64,000 nucleotides of DNA from Lachnospiraceae bacterium (GCA_017553505.1 JAFZLD010000015.1:62001-126000); one strand, 5' to 3'; positions 7,718 through 16,739 are shown, counted from the stretch's first letter. Translations and numbers: made by a program. Notes: generated by a model not told the origin, from the sequence alone.

Positions 7718-9607
7718 ATGAGTGCTATATTTGGGTGCTTAACAGTTGAAAATACAGAATGCAATGCCGAAAGTATGCTTCCTTGGAACAGGCCTTATGG
7801 GACTGCCGGAGAAGCTGTGTTTTCATGCGGCGAGGCATCACTTGGATGCTGTGTAGAGAACCTTTCGAGCGGACATGTTCAGACGGAGTCTGTTGTCGGA
7901 AACGGGAATATACATGCGGTAATAGACGCATTGCTTTATAATCGCGAGGAACTTATTGCCAAGTGCGGAACGAGCGAAGGGATTTCCGATGCCGAATTGT
8001 TGCTTGAGTATATTAGCAAGTTCGGGTGTCGGGCGCTTAAAGCTGTTAACGGAGATTTTGCCGGTGCCATTTATGACGATAAGAATCATACACTTACGTT
8101 ATTCAGAGACCACATGGGCATCAGACCATTATATGTGTATTGTAATGGCAGAACAATTGCTTTTTCCACCGATATCAGAGGGTTGATTGCACTTCCGATT
8201 GTTACAACCGGGATTAGTGAAGAGTGGATATACAGAACGGTGGCGGGATACGATACCGATACGTTACTGGTAACACCTTATGAAAATATAGAGTGCGTTT
8301 CACCGGCTTCTGTCATGATATTTTCTTTGGCAGGGGACGAAATAAAGTCTTCAACATCGGAATACTGGAAGCTTGGGAGTCGAAAGATTAAGAAAGACTC
8401 AGATTCGGAATACATTACGGAACTTAGAAATATCATCACGGATGCTGTCACTCGCAGGCTTAACGCTGTGTCGGGTATCGTTGGAGCGGAAATGTCCGGC
8501 GGATTGGATTCAAGCGTGATTGATGTTCTTATTAATCGGGCAGGGCGAGATTGTATATATTATTCATGGTCCAAGGATCCTTCGGAGGTAGAGTATGCCG
8601 ATCGGGACGAGCGCCTGATTATTGAGGAGATTTGCAAACAGGAGCATATTACTTGCAACTTTTCCCATTTGGGCGATACATACGAGGAAGGGGTGGCTGA
8701 GGTATCGCGGAAGGTCGGTATCAATGTATCGGAAGCCGGTTCGGGAGACTTCAGATTTGCCTTTCCGCCCGGTTCCAACACTTACCAGATTATCTATGCA
8801 TCCCAATTTGTGAAAAGTAAGGGCGCGAATGTTATATTTACCGGACACGGCGGCGATGAAGGAGTAAGCCATCGCAGCAACATTTATGAGATGTATGCGC
8901 ATCACGAATATTACCGATATTTGCACTATCTTTGGTCGGTTACGAGAGGAAAGAGCAGAATTTTCCGTACACTGAAAAAAGGCTTGACCAATATTGCCGA
9001 GTCAAAGAAGAGTCTTAAGGAGACTTATCTTAACTGGTTTGAGTCACCGGAACTTCTCAAGGAAGACTTCGCCCGTCAATTTAGGATTAAGCAAGAAAGC
9101 GCACTACTGTTTGAATTCGACCCAATAGGATATATTAAGAGTGGCGGAAGCCGCAACAGACTTGATAACATGGCACTCTTCGGGGCGTACAGCGGTGTGA
9201 GATACCTGGTACCGTTTCTCGATTACAGGGTTATTGATTATGCTGTATCCATTCCACGATACATGTACGCGTACAAGGGCATAAAGAGATATATATACCG
9301 GGAGGCTTTCAAGGATATTATTCCCAAATCCCTGTATAAGCTTAATGACAAAGAAGACATGAGCTTAAGAAACATCCCGGTCAGAGATAATTGGCAGGAT
9401 GAATATGCTTTAAGGAAGAGGGAAATCATCGAAGGACTCAATCGTGAGTATTGGAGCAAATATCTTGATTTTAGTATGCTTGATGAACATTTATCAAAAG
9501 GATATCCGACCGAAGAGGAGTACGATGCCGAGATGCGTCATCTGAAAGTAGCCTTAAAATGTGCACTGGCTCAGAATCTTTTAGATAAGGCCAAGAAAAC
9601 TTGTTAA
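7718..9607 (+). CDS. Asparagine-synthetase-like ATP-dependent amide ligase (putative RiPP macrolactam synthetase)
   Basis: 629 aa. The N-terminal Ntn-like domain (1-~200) has RDHMGIRPLYV as in class-II glutamine amidotransferases. It starts MSAIFGC, so the catalytic Cys normally exposed after Met is Ser. The C-terminal ATP-pyrophosphatase domain has the PP-loop MSGGLDSSV and TGHGGDEG. Loss of the glutaminase Cys is typical of lasso-peptide cyclases (McjC-like) and of other AsnB paralogs that use no ammonia. The adjacent precursor-like peptide supports a RiPP role. No transglutaminase-like protease (B protein), RRE (PqqD-like) or exporter gene is next to it, so a complete lasso pathway is not present here. 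Confidence 0.75.
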   Translation: MSAIFGCLTVENTECNAESMLPWNRPYGTAGEAVFSCGEASLGCCVENLSSGHVQTESVVGNGNIHAVIDALLYNREELIAKCGTSEGISDAELLLEYISKFGCRALKAVNGDFAGAIYDDKNHTLTLFRDHMGIRPLYVYCNGRTIAFSTDIRGLIALPIVTTGISEEWIYRTVAGYDTDTLLVTPYENIECVSPASVMIFSLAGDEIKSSTSEYWKLGSRKIKKDSDSEYITELRNIITDAVTRRLNAVSGIVGAEMSGGLDSSVIDVLINRAGRDCIYYSWSKDPSEVEYADRDERLIIEEICKQEHITCNFSHLGDTYEEGVAEVSRKVGINVSEAGSGDFRFAFPPGSNTYQIIYASQFVKSKGANVIFTGHGGDEGVSHRSNIYEMYAHHEYYRYLHYLWSVTRGKSRIFRTLKKGLTNIAESKKSLKETYLNWFESPELLKEDFARQFRIKQESALLFEFDPIGYIKSGGSRNRLDNMALFGAYSGVRYLVPFLDYRVIDYAVSIPRYMYAYKGIKRYIYREAFKDIIPKSLYKLNDKEDMSLRNIPVRDNWQDEYALRKREIIEGLNREYWSKYLDFSMLDEHLSKGYPTEEEYDAEMRHLKVALKCALAQNLLDKAKKTC

Positions 9608-9641
9608 ATTATGCAAATTCTTAAGAAAGGAGTGATTATAT

Positions 9642-9680
9642 ATGACTATTTATCGTGTATGGAGGGCCCACGAGACCTGA
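9642..9680 (+). CDS. Possible 12-codon micro-ORF
   Basis: ATG 9642 with AAAGGAG about 9 nt upstream encodes a 12-residue peptide beginning MTIYRVWRAHET, then TGA at 9678. GAGGG (9662-9666) can pair with CCCTC (9681-9685) across the stop. It lies between the synthetase-like gene and the first GNAT gene. It may be a leader peptide, a regulatory uORF or chance; no homologue is recognised. Confidence 0.3.
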   Translation: MTIYRVWRAHET

Positions 9681-9710
9681 CCCTCTGAATAAAAAACGGA
9701 GGATTGAAAA

Positions 9711-10649
9711 TTGGTTGAATTAATCAAAATCAACGAAGAAAACTGGCTTGATTATGCCGGTTTGAGTGTCAGAGAGGACCAGAAAGGTTATCTCTCAAGT
9801 AACATTGGAATTATTGCGAGAGGATATGCTTATAGGGACTTTCGCGCGAAGGTTTTTGGAATTGCTGACGGTGGTACCGCTGTAGGGCTTGCAATGGTTA
9901 AGGATTTGGATGAAGAGCCTGCATGCTACGATCTTCAGCAGTTTATGATTGACGTAAAATTTCAGGGGAAGGGTTATGGTATGGCTGCCCTGAAATTGAT
10001 ACTCACGGAACTGGGCAAGGAGCGCAAGTATAACTGCGTGGAAGTTTGTGTTAAAGCGCACGATAAGGAAGCGCTGCATTTGTACGAAAAGGTCGGATTT
10101 GAGGATACCGGCTATATTGATGAGGATGCCCCGGATTGCTTAAATCTTATGTATTATTTTGCGGATGCAAGGCAAGAGCGACAGAGTGATATAGTGGTCA
10201 GGGAAATCCGTGATTCAGAGGACAAGAAGCGCTTTACCAGACTTATTCTTGAGGCTCTGCCCGACTGGTTCGGAATAGAAGAGTCTAGGGAAGAGTACAT
10301 CAGAGAATGTGTAGACAAGCCTTTTTTTGCCGCCTTTTGTGGGGACAGGCCTATAGGGTTTATATGTCTTAAAGAGACAGGCAAGGAAACTGCGGAACTT
10401 TGCGTAATGGGCGTATTGCAGGAGTATCACAGGAAAGGTGTTGGCAGGATGCTCTTTGAGAAGCTTCGTGAGACGGCTAAGCGTCTGGGCTATTCGTTCT
10501 TGCAGGTTAAGACTGTGCAGATGGGGCGATATGAAGATTATGACGCGACCAATCGCTTCTATTTGTCACTTGGATTCAAGGAGTTTGAAGTATTTCCGTT
10601 ACTTTGGGATGAGTGGAATCCATGCCAGATTTACGTGATGACTTTATAG
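9711..10649 (+). CDS. Tandem-domain GNAT acetyltransferase
   Basis: 312 aa from TTG 9711, correctly spaced from CGGAGGA at 9698-9704. It contains two GNAT domains. The first (1-~150) has VKFQGKGYGMAALKL as the acetyl-CoA loop and ALHLYEKVGFEDTGY. The second (~160-312) has LQEYHRKGVGRMLFEKLRE and NRFYLSLGFKEFEVF. Both loops match Q/RxxGxG/A. Duplicated GNATs often have one catalytic and one structural half. It could be a tailoring enzyme of the upstream peptide locus, but that is only positional. Confidence 0.87.
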   Translation: MVELIKINEENWLDYAGLSVREDQKGYLSSNIGIIARGYAYRDFRAKVFGIADGGTAVGLAMVKDLDEEPACYDLQQFMIDVKFQGKGYGMAALKLILTELGKERKYNCVEVCVKAHDKEALHLYEKVGFEDTGYIDEDAPDCLNLMYYFADARQERQSDIVVREIRDSEDKKRFTRLILEALPDWFGIEESREEYIRECVDKPFFAAFCGDRPIGFICLKETGKETAELCVMGVLQEYHRKGVGRMLFEKLRETAKRLGYSFLQVKTVQMGRYEDYDATNRFYLSLGFKEFEVFPLLWDEWNPCQIYVMTL

Positions 10650-10663
10650 TTGGGGTATAGATT

Positions 10664-11131
10664 ATGATTGAGATTCAGGAGATTCCGGTTTCCGATATTG
10701 AGGAATTCTGGAAGATACATTTTAAGTACCTTGTGGATGACGGTATTATCACGGATGAAGAGGATTTTGAATATTTTTCGGGTGAAGAGTATCGCGGAAT
10801 AATCAAGGATAATATGCAGGCAGAAATCGATAGGCATCATATGATTTATTTTACTGAGGGCGGCACCAAGATTGGTGCTGCTCAGTATAATACGTATACG
10901 CAGGAAGACGGACAGTGCTTTATGCTGGATTTCTGGGTGTTCCCGGAATTTAGAGGAAACGGTACGGGGCACAGATGCTTTGATGCCTTTCAAGAGTATA
11001 CGAAGGCTGACGGAGCGCTGTACTATCTGCTTAACAGTACCAAGGAGAATTCAATTCGCTTCTGGAAATCCCTGGGATTTATAGAAAACGGAGTGGATGA
11101 AGATGATATGCCGGTGTTTATCAAGAGATAA
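10664..11131 (+). CDS. GNAT-family acetyltransferase
   Basis: 155 aa. Acetyl-CoA loop region LDFWVFPEFRGNGTGHRCFDAF and late strand NSIRFWKSLGFIENG. It lies 14 nt after the tandem GNAT and 26 nt before the next GNAT start, so the three are likely cotranscribed. Substrate unknown. Confidence 0.85.
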   Translation: MIEIQEIPVSDIEEFWKIHFKYLVDDGIITDEEDFEYFSGEEYRGIIKDNMQAEIDRHHMIYFTEGGTKIGAAQYNTYTQEDGQCFMLDFWVFPEFRGNGTGHRCFDAFQEYTKADGALYYLLNSTKENSIRFWKSLGFIENGVDEDDMPVFIKR

Positions 11132-11157
11132 TGGTATGGGTTAAAGGAGTGTTCATT

Positions 11158-11598
11158 ATGAAAATCAGAGAATTTGAAAAAAGTGATTTGGATAATTTAT
11201 ACGGAACTTTGTCGGATCCCGATGTTATGACTTATATTGAGGATCCTTACACCGTTGAAGACACGCAGGCTCTGCTGGACGATGTACTTGAGTCGGAGGA
11301 GAGAAGTATTCACGCGGCGGAAGACGATAACGGTAACTACGTGGGTTACGTTATTTTCCATCAGTACGAGGATGATTCTTACGAACTCGGATGGCTTCTT
11401 AACAAGTCTGAGTGGGGTAAGGGATACGCGTCCAAGCTTACGGAAATGATGATTGAAGAGACCCGCAAGAAAGGCATGAATGCTGTAATCGAATGTGACC
11501 CGGAGCAGGCGGCGACCATACACATTGCGGAGAAGTTCGGCTTTAAGTTCGACGAAGTCTACGACGGCTGCAATGTATACAGACTGAAACTGGTGTAG
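11158..11598 (+). CDS. GNAT-family acetyltransferase (RimJ/RimL-like)
   Basis: 146 aa from ATG 11158 (AAAGGAG at 11143-11149). An in-frame ATG at 11131 overlaps the previous stop and lacks a site. Features: REFEKSDLDNLYGTLSDPDVMTYIE at the start, ELGWLLNKSEWGKGYASKLTEMM (acetyl-CoA loop) and AATIHIAEKFGFKFDEVY. This is the Acetyltransf_3-type pattern. Third GNAT in a row. Confidence 0.87.
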   Translation: MKIREFEKSDLDNLYGTLSDPDVMTYIEDPYTVEDTQALLDDVLESEERSIHAAEDDNGNYVGYVIFHQYEDDSYELGWLLNKSEWGKGYASKLTEMMIEETRKKGMNAVIECDPEQAATIHIAEKFGFKFDEVYDGCNVYRLKLV

Positions 11599-11655
11599 GG
11601 TAATAGTCTGTGATAAGATGTGATTGGATAATTCTTCTTTTGACGGAGAGAGATA

Positions 11656-12816
11656 ATGAAAGAGAGCACGTCGTTAGTTTTTACCGGTGATATCGGGTTT
11701 GACAGATATATGGAAGGAAAATGGGAAGACAAGGACCTTATAGCCAAGGAGGTCCTTTCTTTCCTGCATTCGGGCGACCATGTGGTGGCCAATGTCGAGG
11801 GGCCGATTCTTGATGCCCCCGCCAATACGACCACCGAAGGCGCAGTTCAGCTTATGCATACCATGAATCCCGGAGCGGTAGGTGTGCTTAAGAATATGCA
11901 TGCGGATATCTGGAATATCTGCAACAACCACATTATGGACGCGGGCGAGGAAGGTATGGCGGCAACGCTCAGAGAAGCAGCGAGTGCAGGCGTTACCACT
12001 CTCGGCGCGGGCATGAATATTGACGAGGCAAGTAAGCCGGTGATTCTACATGAAGCGGGCGGCATCGGTCTTATCGGTGTCGGTTATCAGCGCGGCTGCA
12101 AGCCCGCAGGACCGGATAAGGCAGGCTGTCTTAACTGGAGCGATTACGAGCTTATTCAGGAGCGTATTAATGAGGTTCGCAAGACCTGTCGCTGGTGTGT
12201 AATTGTGTCACACGGCGGCGAGGAGTTTACGGCACTTGCGACTCCTTATACGAGAGATCGCTATCTTAAATATCTTGAGATGGGTGCGGATGTAATTATC
12301 GGGCACCATCCTCATGTTCCCATGAATTACGAGACTGTTGGGGATAAGGCAATCTTTTATTCTCTCGGTAATTTTATATTTGATACGCCTTACCAGAGGG
12401 CGCAGTTTAACACGCAGTACGGATTGCTTGTGAAGCTTAATTTCACTGAAGATGCGTTTTCTTTTGACGCCTTCGGAATTGAGATCGACAGGGCCAAAGA
12501 ACATGTTGTTGCGGGTGATATTCCCCGAATCTTCGTGGATGTGCAGGAGGAAGAATACAAGCTTCTTGCACCGCTTTCGGCCAAGATGTTTGTGGCAGCT
12601 ACCAAGCGTCAGCAGATTTTTATGAAGACCATGAAGCCCGATGCCACCGAGGAAGAATGGGCGGAGCATTTTGCCAATCCCAAGAGAAGCGGCAGGGTAC
12701 CCGGGGAAGGACTGGATTTCTTTATCGTGCTTCCGCTTGCGGCAGAGGCTGAACGGGGAGATTGGAAGAAGAGTAAGCTTGAGGGTGTTAAAGAGTATAT
12801 TTTGGAGCAGATATAA
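11656..12816 (+). CDS. CapA-family metallophosphatase-like protein
   Basis: 386 aa. PGA_cap/CapA motifs: FTGDIGFDRYMEG (metal-binding Asp), VVANVEGPI, ICNNHIMDAGEEG (NNH), VSHGGEEF, IIGHHPHVPMNYE (GHHPH) and FYSLGNFIFD. The family was named for poly-gamma-glutamate capsule synthesis but many members are orphan phosphatases. No signal peptide or anchor is visible, unlike membrane CapA, so a cytoplasmic hydrolase is more likely. It is the first of three hydrolase genes (with 12848 and 13776). Confidence 0.85.
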   Translation: MKESTSLVFTGDIGFDRYMEGKWEDKDLIAKEVLSFLHSGDHVVANVEGPILDAPANTTTEGAVQLMHTMNPGAVGVLKNMHADIWNICNNHIMDAGEEGMAATLREAASAGVTTLGAGMNIDEASKPVILHEAGGIGLIGVGYQRGCKPAGPDKAGCLNWSDYELIQERINEVRKTCRWCVIVSHGGEEFTALATPYTRDRYLKYLEMGADVIIGHHPHVPMNYETVGDKAIFYSLGNFIFDTPYQRAQFNTQYGLLVKLNFTEDAFSFDAFGIEIDRAKEHVVAGDIPRIFVDVQEEEYKLLAPLSAKMFVAATKRQQIFMKTMKPDATEEEWAEHFANPKRSGRVPGEGLDFFIVLPLAAEAERGDWKKSKLEGVKEYILEQI

Positions 12817-12847
12817 GCAGAAGATATAAATTTGTGAGGAGGTACAT

Positions 12848-13750
12848 ATGGGTGATGTAAATGGTATACCTACCCCGCCGTGGGCAGGTGAGATGGAATC
12901 GGAGGACTTTATTTCTACGGCGCCTACTTATGAGGTGGGCAAGCTTTTTCATTTGTTTGAAAAGTCACAGTACAAGCACGTTTCGGGCACAGAACTTAAG
13001 TACTATTTCTATGACCCGTTCAAGCAGTCGACTGTTGAGCGTAAGAAGCTTCCGCTTCTTGTATTCCTGCATGGCACGAGTAACGCGCTCGAGGGCGATG
13101 TATGTATTAACTATACCGGTGCAGAACTGTACGCTTCCGAAAAGTACCAGAAGTCTCTGGGCGGGGCGCACATTCTGATTCCCGTTGCCAATGAATACAG
13201 AGACGAGGACGGTAAGGTTCAAGGGTTCTGGTCGGCAGATTATCTTGAGTCGGTGCATGGTCTTATTATGGACTTCGTGGCTGAGAGGAAAGATGTTATC
13301 GGACCGATTATACTCCTTGGCAATTCTTCCGGAGCAACATTCGTATTAAGACTTATGGATACATATATGGACGACTTTGATGTGGTTATTCCGGTCGGAG
13401 GTACTGCGCTTGGAGATGATTCGGTTCTTGATAAGTATGACGAAAAGGGCAAGTATCTGTTTCTGGCGCTCGGAAAGCGAGATGAGTTCCACGATTACGA
13501 GAAGGAGCTTGTGCCGAGACTACCGAGGCTTGAGAGAATGAAGCATTGCTTTATCTATACACCAGATTGGGTGAGAAACGGTGACAAGGGAGTTGCATCC
13601 ATTTACTTCGGTATCGAGATGGGGCAGCACTGTCTTATGAACGGAGTGCAGTGCAATCTCATGTTTGATGATGGGACTCCGATGGACGAAAGACTGCCGC
13701 ACGGCTTAACCGGCTGGATTGCCGATGTAGTAAAAGAACTTGGATTTTGA
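12848..13750 (+). CDS. Alpha/beta-hydrolase-fold protein, putative esterase
   Basis: 300 aa from ATG 12848 (GAGGAGG at 12837-12843). Oxyanion region LLVFLHGTSNALEGD, nucleophile elbow LLGNSSGATFVLRL (GxSxG-like) and a late GQHCLM segment that could hold the His. Overall layout is like the LpqC/PHB-depolymerase-type esterases. No signal peptide. The substrate is unknown; position between a CapA-like enzyme and a PIG-L deacetylase hints at processing of a glycan or conjugate. Confidence 0.7.
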   Translation: MGDVNGIPTPPWAGEMESEDFISTAPTYEVGKLFHLFEKSQYKHVSGTELKYYFYDPFKQSTVERKKLPLLVFLHGTSNALEGDVCINYTGAELYASEKYQKSLGGAHILIPVANEYRDEDGKVQGFWSADYLESVHGLIMDFVAERKDVIGPIILLGNSSGATFVLRLMDTYMDDFDVVIPVGGTALGDDSVLDKYDEKGKYLFLALGKRDEFHDYEKELVPRLPRLERMKHCFIYTPDWVRNGDKGVASIYFGIEMGQHCLMNGVQCNLMFDDGTPMDERLPHGLTGWIADVVKELGF

Positions 13751-13775
13751 TGTAGTGTGTTGTTAAGGGGGATTA

Positions 13776-14549
13776 ATGAGCATTACTTCTTTAGTGCTGA
13801 AAATGGCGGCTCCGGTGCCGAGGCTGCTTGAGTATGAGCGGTTTCTTTTTATAGGACCGCATCCCGACGATGTTGAAATCGGTGCGGGGGCGACTATAGC
13901 GAAGCTTACGGCGAGGGGTAAGAAGGTGACGTTCTTAATATGCATTGATGGACGTTTCGGTCTGGATTTTGCTCCTGAAGGTACTACGCCTGATGAATTG
14001 GCGAGAATCAGGAGGGAGGAGAGTATCAGTGCCGCTAAGATTCTGGGAGTCGACGATGTGCGATTCCTTGGCTTTTCGGACGGCGGACTCTATAAATTCG
14101 AAGACCTTTATGGTGCTATGGCGCGTGCTATCGGAGAGATTAAGCCCGAAGTGATATTTGCACCGGACCCGGTAGTGGCAAGCGAATGTCACACTGACCA
14201 CTTAAATGTGGGTGAGGCGGCAAGAAGGCTTGCTTTCTTTGCACCGTTTAAAGAGATCATGGAAGCTTACGGGGCTGAGACTGCACCGATAGAAGCTATA
14301 GCTTATTACATGACGGCCAAGCACAATCGATATATGAAAGTCTCCGGCTTTATGAACCGACAGTTAGAGGCAATACTCGCTCACAAGAGCCAGTTCCCCG
14401 CAGATTCCGAAGCATTTAAGTCGGTGAGAACCTATTTGAAACTTCGTGCATTTGACTTCGGTATCCGAAGCTTTTCCGGCAAAGCCGAAGGCTTCAGAGT
14501 GCTTGGACGCACTCATATGCATTGCTTGCCCGAAGCAGGAATAAAATAA
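13776..14549 (+). CDS. PIG-L/LmbE-family deacetylase
   Basis: 257 aa. Zinc-site motif GPHPDDVEIGAG (HPDD) near residue 28 and HTDHLNVGEAARR (HxDH) are diagnostic of PIG-L N-acetylglucosamine-type deacetylases. Family members deacetylate GlcNAc-linked small molecules (bacillithiol, mycothiol, chitobiose). AAGGGGG precedes ATG 13776. It ends the three-gene hydrolase set. Confidence 0.9.
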   Translation: MSITSLVLKMAAPVPRLLEYERFLFIGPHPDDVEIGAGATIAKLTARGKKVTFLICIDGRFGLDFAPEGTTPDELARIRREESISAAKILGVDDVRFLGFSDGGLYKFEDLYGAMARAIGEIKPEVIFAPDPVVASECHTDHLNVGEAARRLAFFAPFKEIMEAYGAETAPIEAIAYYMTAKHNRYMKVSGFMNRQLEAILAHKSQFPADSEAFKSVRTYLKLRAFDFGIRSFSGKAEGFRVLGRTHMHCLPEAGIK

Positions 14550-14563
14550 GTTTCAAAAACTTA

Positions 14564-14592
14564 TTGACAATTTGCAATAATTACAGTAATAT
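14564..14592 (+). promoter_or_regulatory. Promoter driving the small ORF at 14623
   Basis: TTGACA (14564-14569), 17-nt spacer, TAATAT (14587-14592). Confidence 0.8.
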
Positions 14593-14622
14593 TCCATCAA
14601 TACACTTTGAAAGGATATAATC

Positions 14623-14748
14623 GTGGCAACATTAAACGGATTCTCTTATCAGAATACTTGGCTACTCGTCCCCGGAACCGAAGCGCTTGTGGGTTTGTTA
14701 AGTGATGGAATCTGTAGAGAAGTTGTTGACACGGCACCGCGACTATAA
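14623..14748 (+). CDS. Small hypothetical protein, 41 aa
   Basis: GTG 14623 with GAAAGGA about 8 nt upstream encodes 41 residues (starts MATLNGFSYQNTWLLVPG, ends VVDTAPRL), then TAA. It has its own strong promoter (14564-14592) and an intrinsic terminator (14783-14816), so it forms an independent ~200-nt transcript. No family is recognised. The reading frame continues past the stop into the downstream methyltransferase frame, so a decayed longer protein cannot be excluded. It may also act as a small regulatory transcript. Confidence 0.5.
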   Translation: MATLNGFSYQNTWLLVPGTEALVGLLSDGICREVVDTAPRL

Positions 14749-14782
14749 GGGAAGCGGTATACCTATATAACGATAGCTATAG

Positions 14783-14816
14783 ACACCATCATACCCATAC
14801 GTATGGTGGTGTTTTT
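14783..14816 (+). terminator. Intrinsic terminator after the small ORF
   Basis: Arms ACACCATCATAC and GTATGGTGGTGT (one wobble) with a 6-nt loop, followed by TTTTT. Confidence 0.88.
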
Positions 14817-14889
14817 GTATTCAATTCCGGAAGATATAAGGCAAGGGAGTGCACGCCCGGGCCCGGACAAAAGAAAGAGGAGACAAGAT

Positions 14890-15675
14890 ATGGACGCAAT
14901 TAAGAACTATTACGAGACTCACGACGAAGAAAACAGGCTTACGCCCAATCATGGCAAGGTGGAATTCATTACCACCATGAAGTACATTCACGAATACCTT
15001 GATGAAAAGCCCGACAGCAAGATTATCGAAATCGGCGCCGCCACCGGCCGCTACAGCGTAACCCTGGCCAAAGAAGGCTACGATGTAACCGCAGTCGACC
15101 TTGTACCCGCTAACCTCGATAAACTTCGCGCCAAGCTTGACGGAACCGAGAAGATTGAAGTATACGAAGGCAATGCACTTGACCAGTCGCAATTTGAGGA
15201 CGAGACCTTTGACATTACGCTGGTGTTAGGACCGATGTATCACCTTTTTTCGGCAACAGATTTAAAGAAAGCCCTTTCGGAAGCGGTTCGAATTACCAAG
15301 AAAGGCGGACACATATTCGTGGCATATATCATGAATGAGCCTGCCATAATTGAATGCCTTTTCTTAAGAGGGAGGCTCGATGAGATGCGGGGTAAGGGCT
15401 TGGTGAGCGAAGACTGGCATTGCCTCAGTACACCTGACGATCTCTTCAATATAGTCAGGACAGAAGAGATAGCAGCACTTAATTCAACTGTTTCCGCCAC
15501 CCGCGTAAAGCTCATTGCCTCCGATGGAATTTCGGAAATGCTTGGATTCAGGATAAACAAATTGAATGAGGATGAGTTTAAGGCTTGGGTAGATTTTCAT
15601 TTAAATGTTTGTGAGCGCGCCGACGTACTCGGCATGTCCTGCCATACACTTGATATACTTAAGAAAAACGACTAA
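14890..15675 (+). CDS. Class I SAM-dependent methyltransferase
   Basis: 261 aa from ATG 14890 (AGAGGAGA at 14876-14883). An in-frame ATG at 14803 lies in the terminator of the upstream unit and is rejected. Motif I IIEIGAATGRYSVTLA (SAM-binding Gly loop), acidic VTAVDLV after strand 2, and DITLVLGPMYHLF (motif IV with MYHL). Methyltransf_11/25-like, substrate unknown. Terminator-like GC hairpin follows. Confidence 0.88.
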   Translation: MDAIKNYYETHDEENRLTPNHGKVEFITTMKYIHEYLDEKPDSKIIEIGAATGRYSVTLAKEGYDVTAVDLVPANLDKLRAKLDGTEKIEVYEGNALDQSQFEDETFDITLVLGPMYHLFSATDLKKALSEAVRITKKGGHIFVAYIMNEPAIIECLFLRGRLDEMRGKGLVSEDWHCLSTPDDLFNIVRTEEIAALNSTVSATRVKLIASDGISEMLGFRINKLNEDEFKAWVDFHLNVCERADVLGMSCHTLDILKKND

Positions 15676-15683
15676 TGCAAGCA

Positions 15684-15725
15684 GAACCCCGGTGCGCTTT
15701 AAGCCCCCGGGGCATCTGTTTTTAC
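15684..15725 (+). terminator. GC-rich hairpin terminator after methyltransferase
   Basis: CCCCGG on the left pairs with CCGGGG on the right, with imperfect inner pairs, then TGTTTTT. Confidence 0.65.
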
Positions 15726-15844
15726 AGGGCTGAATTAGTACATAAACCTTCACATTCCCCCTCGCTAAAATGCACGATTTGTGTAATAATCTAGTACATA
15801 GGGTTAAGGTACAAATGAATCAAATGGGTTATCAGGAGGTATAC

Positions 15845-16717
15845 ATGTTTCAGGATTTTTTGAAGAAATTCGACCAAATCGTCAGTGAAGCGTCCAAGGA
15901 ATTCACCGACGCCTTTAACAAAGCCATTTCAGGCAATTCAGTTCAGTCAGGTTCCGCTTCACCCTCAAGTGCTGCGGTTGACAACACTCCCAAAGTAGAC
16001 GTATTAAACAGCCCGGTTTCTCTTAACAATTACAAGAAGCGGGTATTCCCGGCAGGCACCCCCTACCGCGAGATAATGGATGTGTACCAAAGAAAACTCA
16101 TCCTCGGCGGTCCCAACGGTTTCACACCCATTTTGGTGCCCACACACTCCGACACGCTTGAAGAGAACATATCCATCTTGAACGACGAAGGCTACTCCAT
16201 CAAAGAAGCCATCACAGGCGCCTCCGCCGAAGAAGGCCGCAAGTTCTTGGAAGAACGCTATCAGGAAATCGTAGCCGACCGCGGCGGTGATGACGAATCC
16301 CTCATCGGCGAGTTCGAAGGCGAAGCCGAGATGCTCTACAATTTCAAGGCATTCACAGACTACAGCGGCGACAAGACCGAGGAAGTAGCTTTATACTACA
16401 TTCCCACAGCCAATCCCTGGGAAGTTCCCGCATACATTCCCTTCGGCGGCTTCAACGAATGCCCGAGTCCCAAGACCATGGTATCGGTATGCAAATACTG
16501 GTATGAGAAATACAAAGCAATCCCCACCACAATCTCCGGCGATATCATGGAGTTTACGGTAGACAACCCCGTAGAGCGCGACGAATCCGTTAACCTCGCC
16601 AAAGAACACTACGCATTCTGCCCCGACCGCGTCGACCAGGGCACCATGACCTACACGCTCAGCGAGCTTGCCGACACGCTTTCTTATGCGGAGAAGTGGT
16701 ATTTTTGGTGGGATTAA
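15845..16717 (+). CDS. DUF4253-domain protein
   Basis: 290 aa from ATG 15845 (AGGAGGT at 15834-15840). The N-terminus (~1-65) is a helical then Ser/Ala-rich linker. The C-terminal ~100 residues match DUF4253: YIPFGGFNECPSPKTMVSVC, KYWYEKYKA, HYAFCPDRVDQGT and terminal AEKWYFWWD. DUF4253 has no established function; it is often seen near polymorphic-toxin immunity-like genes, but no toxin is seen here. Confidence 0.82.
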   Translation: MFQDFLKKFDQIVSEASKEFTDAFNKAISGNSVQSGSASPSSAAVDNTPKVDVLNSPVSLNNYKKRVFPAGTPYREIMDVYQRKLILGGPNGFTPILVPTHSDTLEENISILNDEGYSIKEAITGASAEEGRKFLEERYQEIVADRGGDDESLIGEFEGEAEMLYNFKAFTDYSGDKTEEVALYYIPTANPWEVPAYIPFGGFNECPSPKTMVSVCKYWYEKYKAIPTTISGDIMEFTVDNPVERDESVNLAKEHYAFCPDRVDQGTMTYTLSELADTLSYAEKWYFWWD

Positions 16718-16739
16718 GGTGACTTAAGAGGGTTAGACT

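Noticed and set aside
9711-11598. Three GNAT genes as RiPP tailoring enzymes
   Set aside because: Only adjacency supports it; GNAT genes are scattered through the window and a separate translation start region precedes them.
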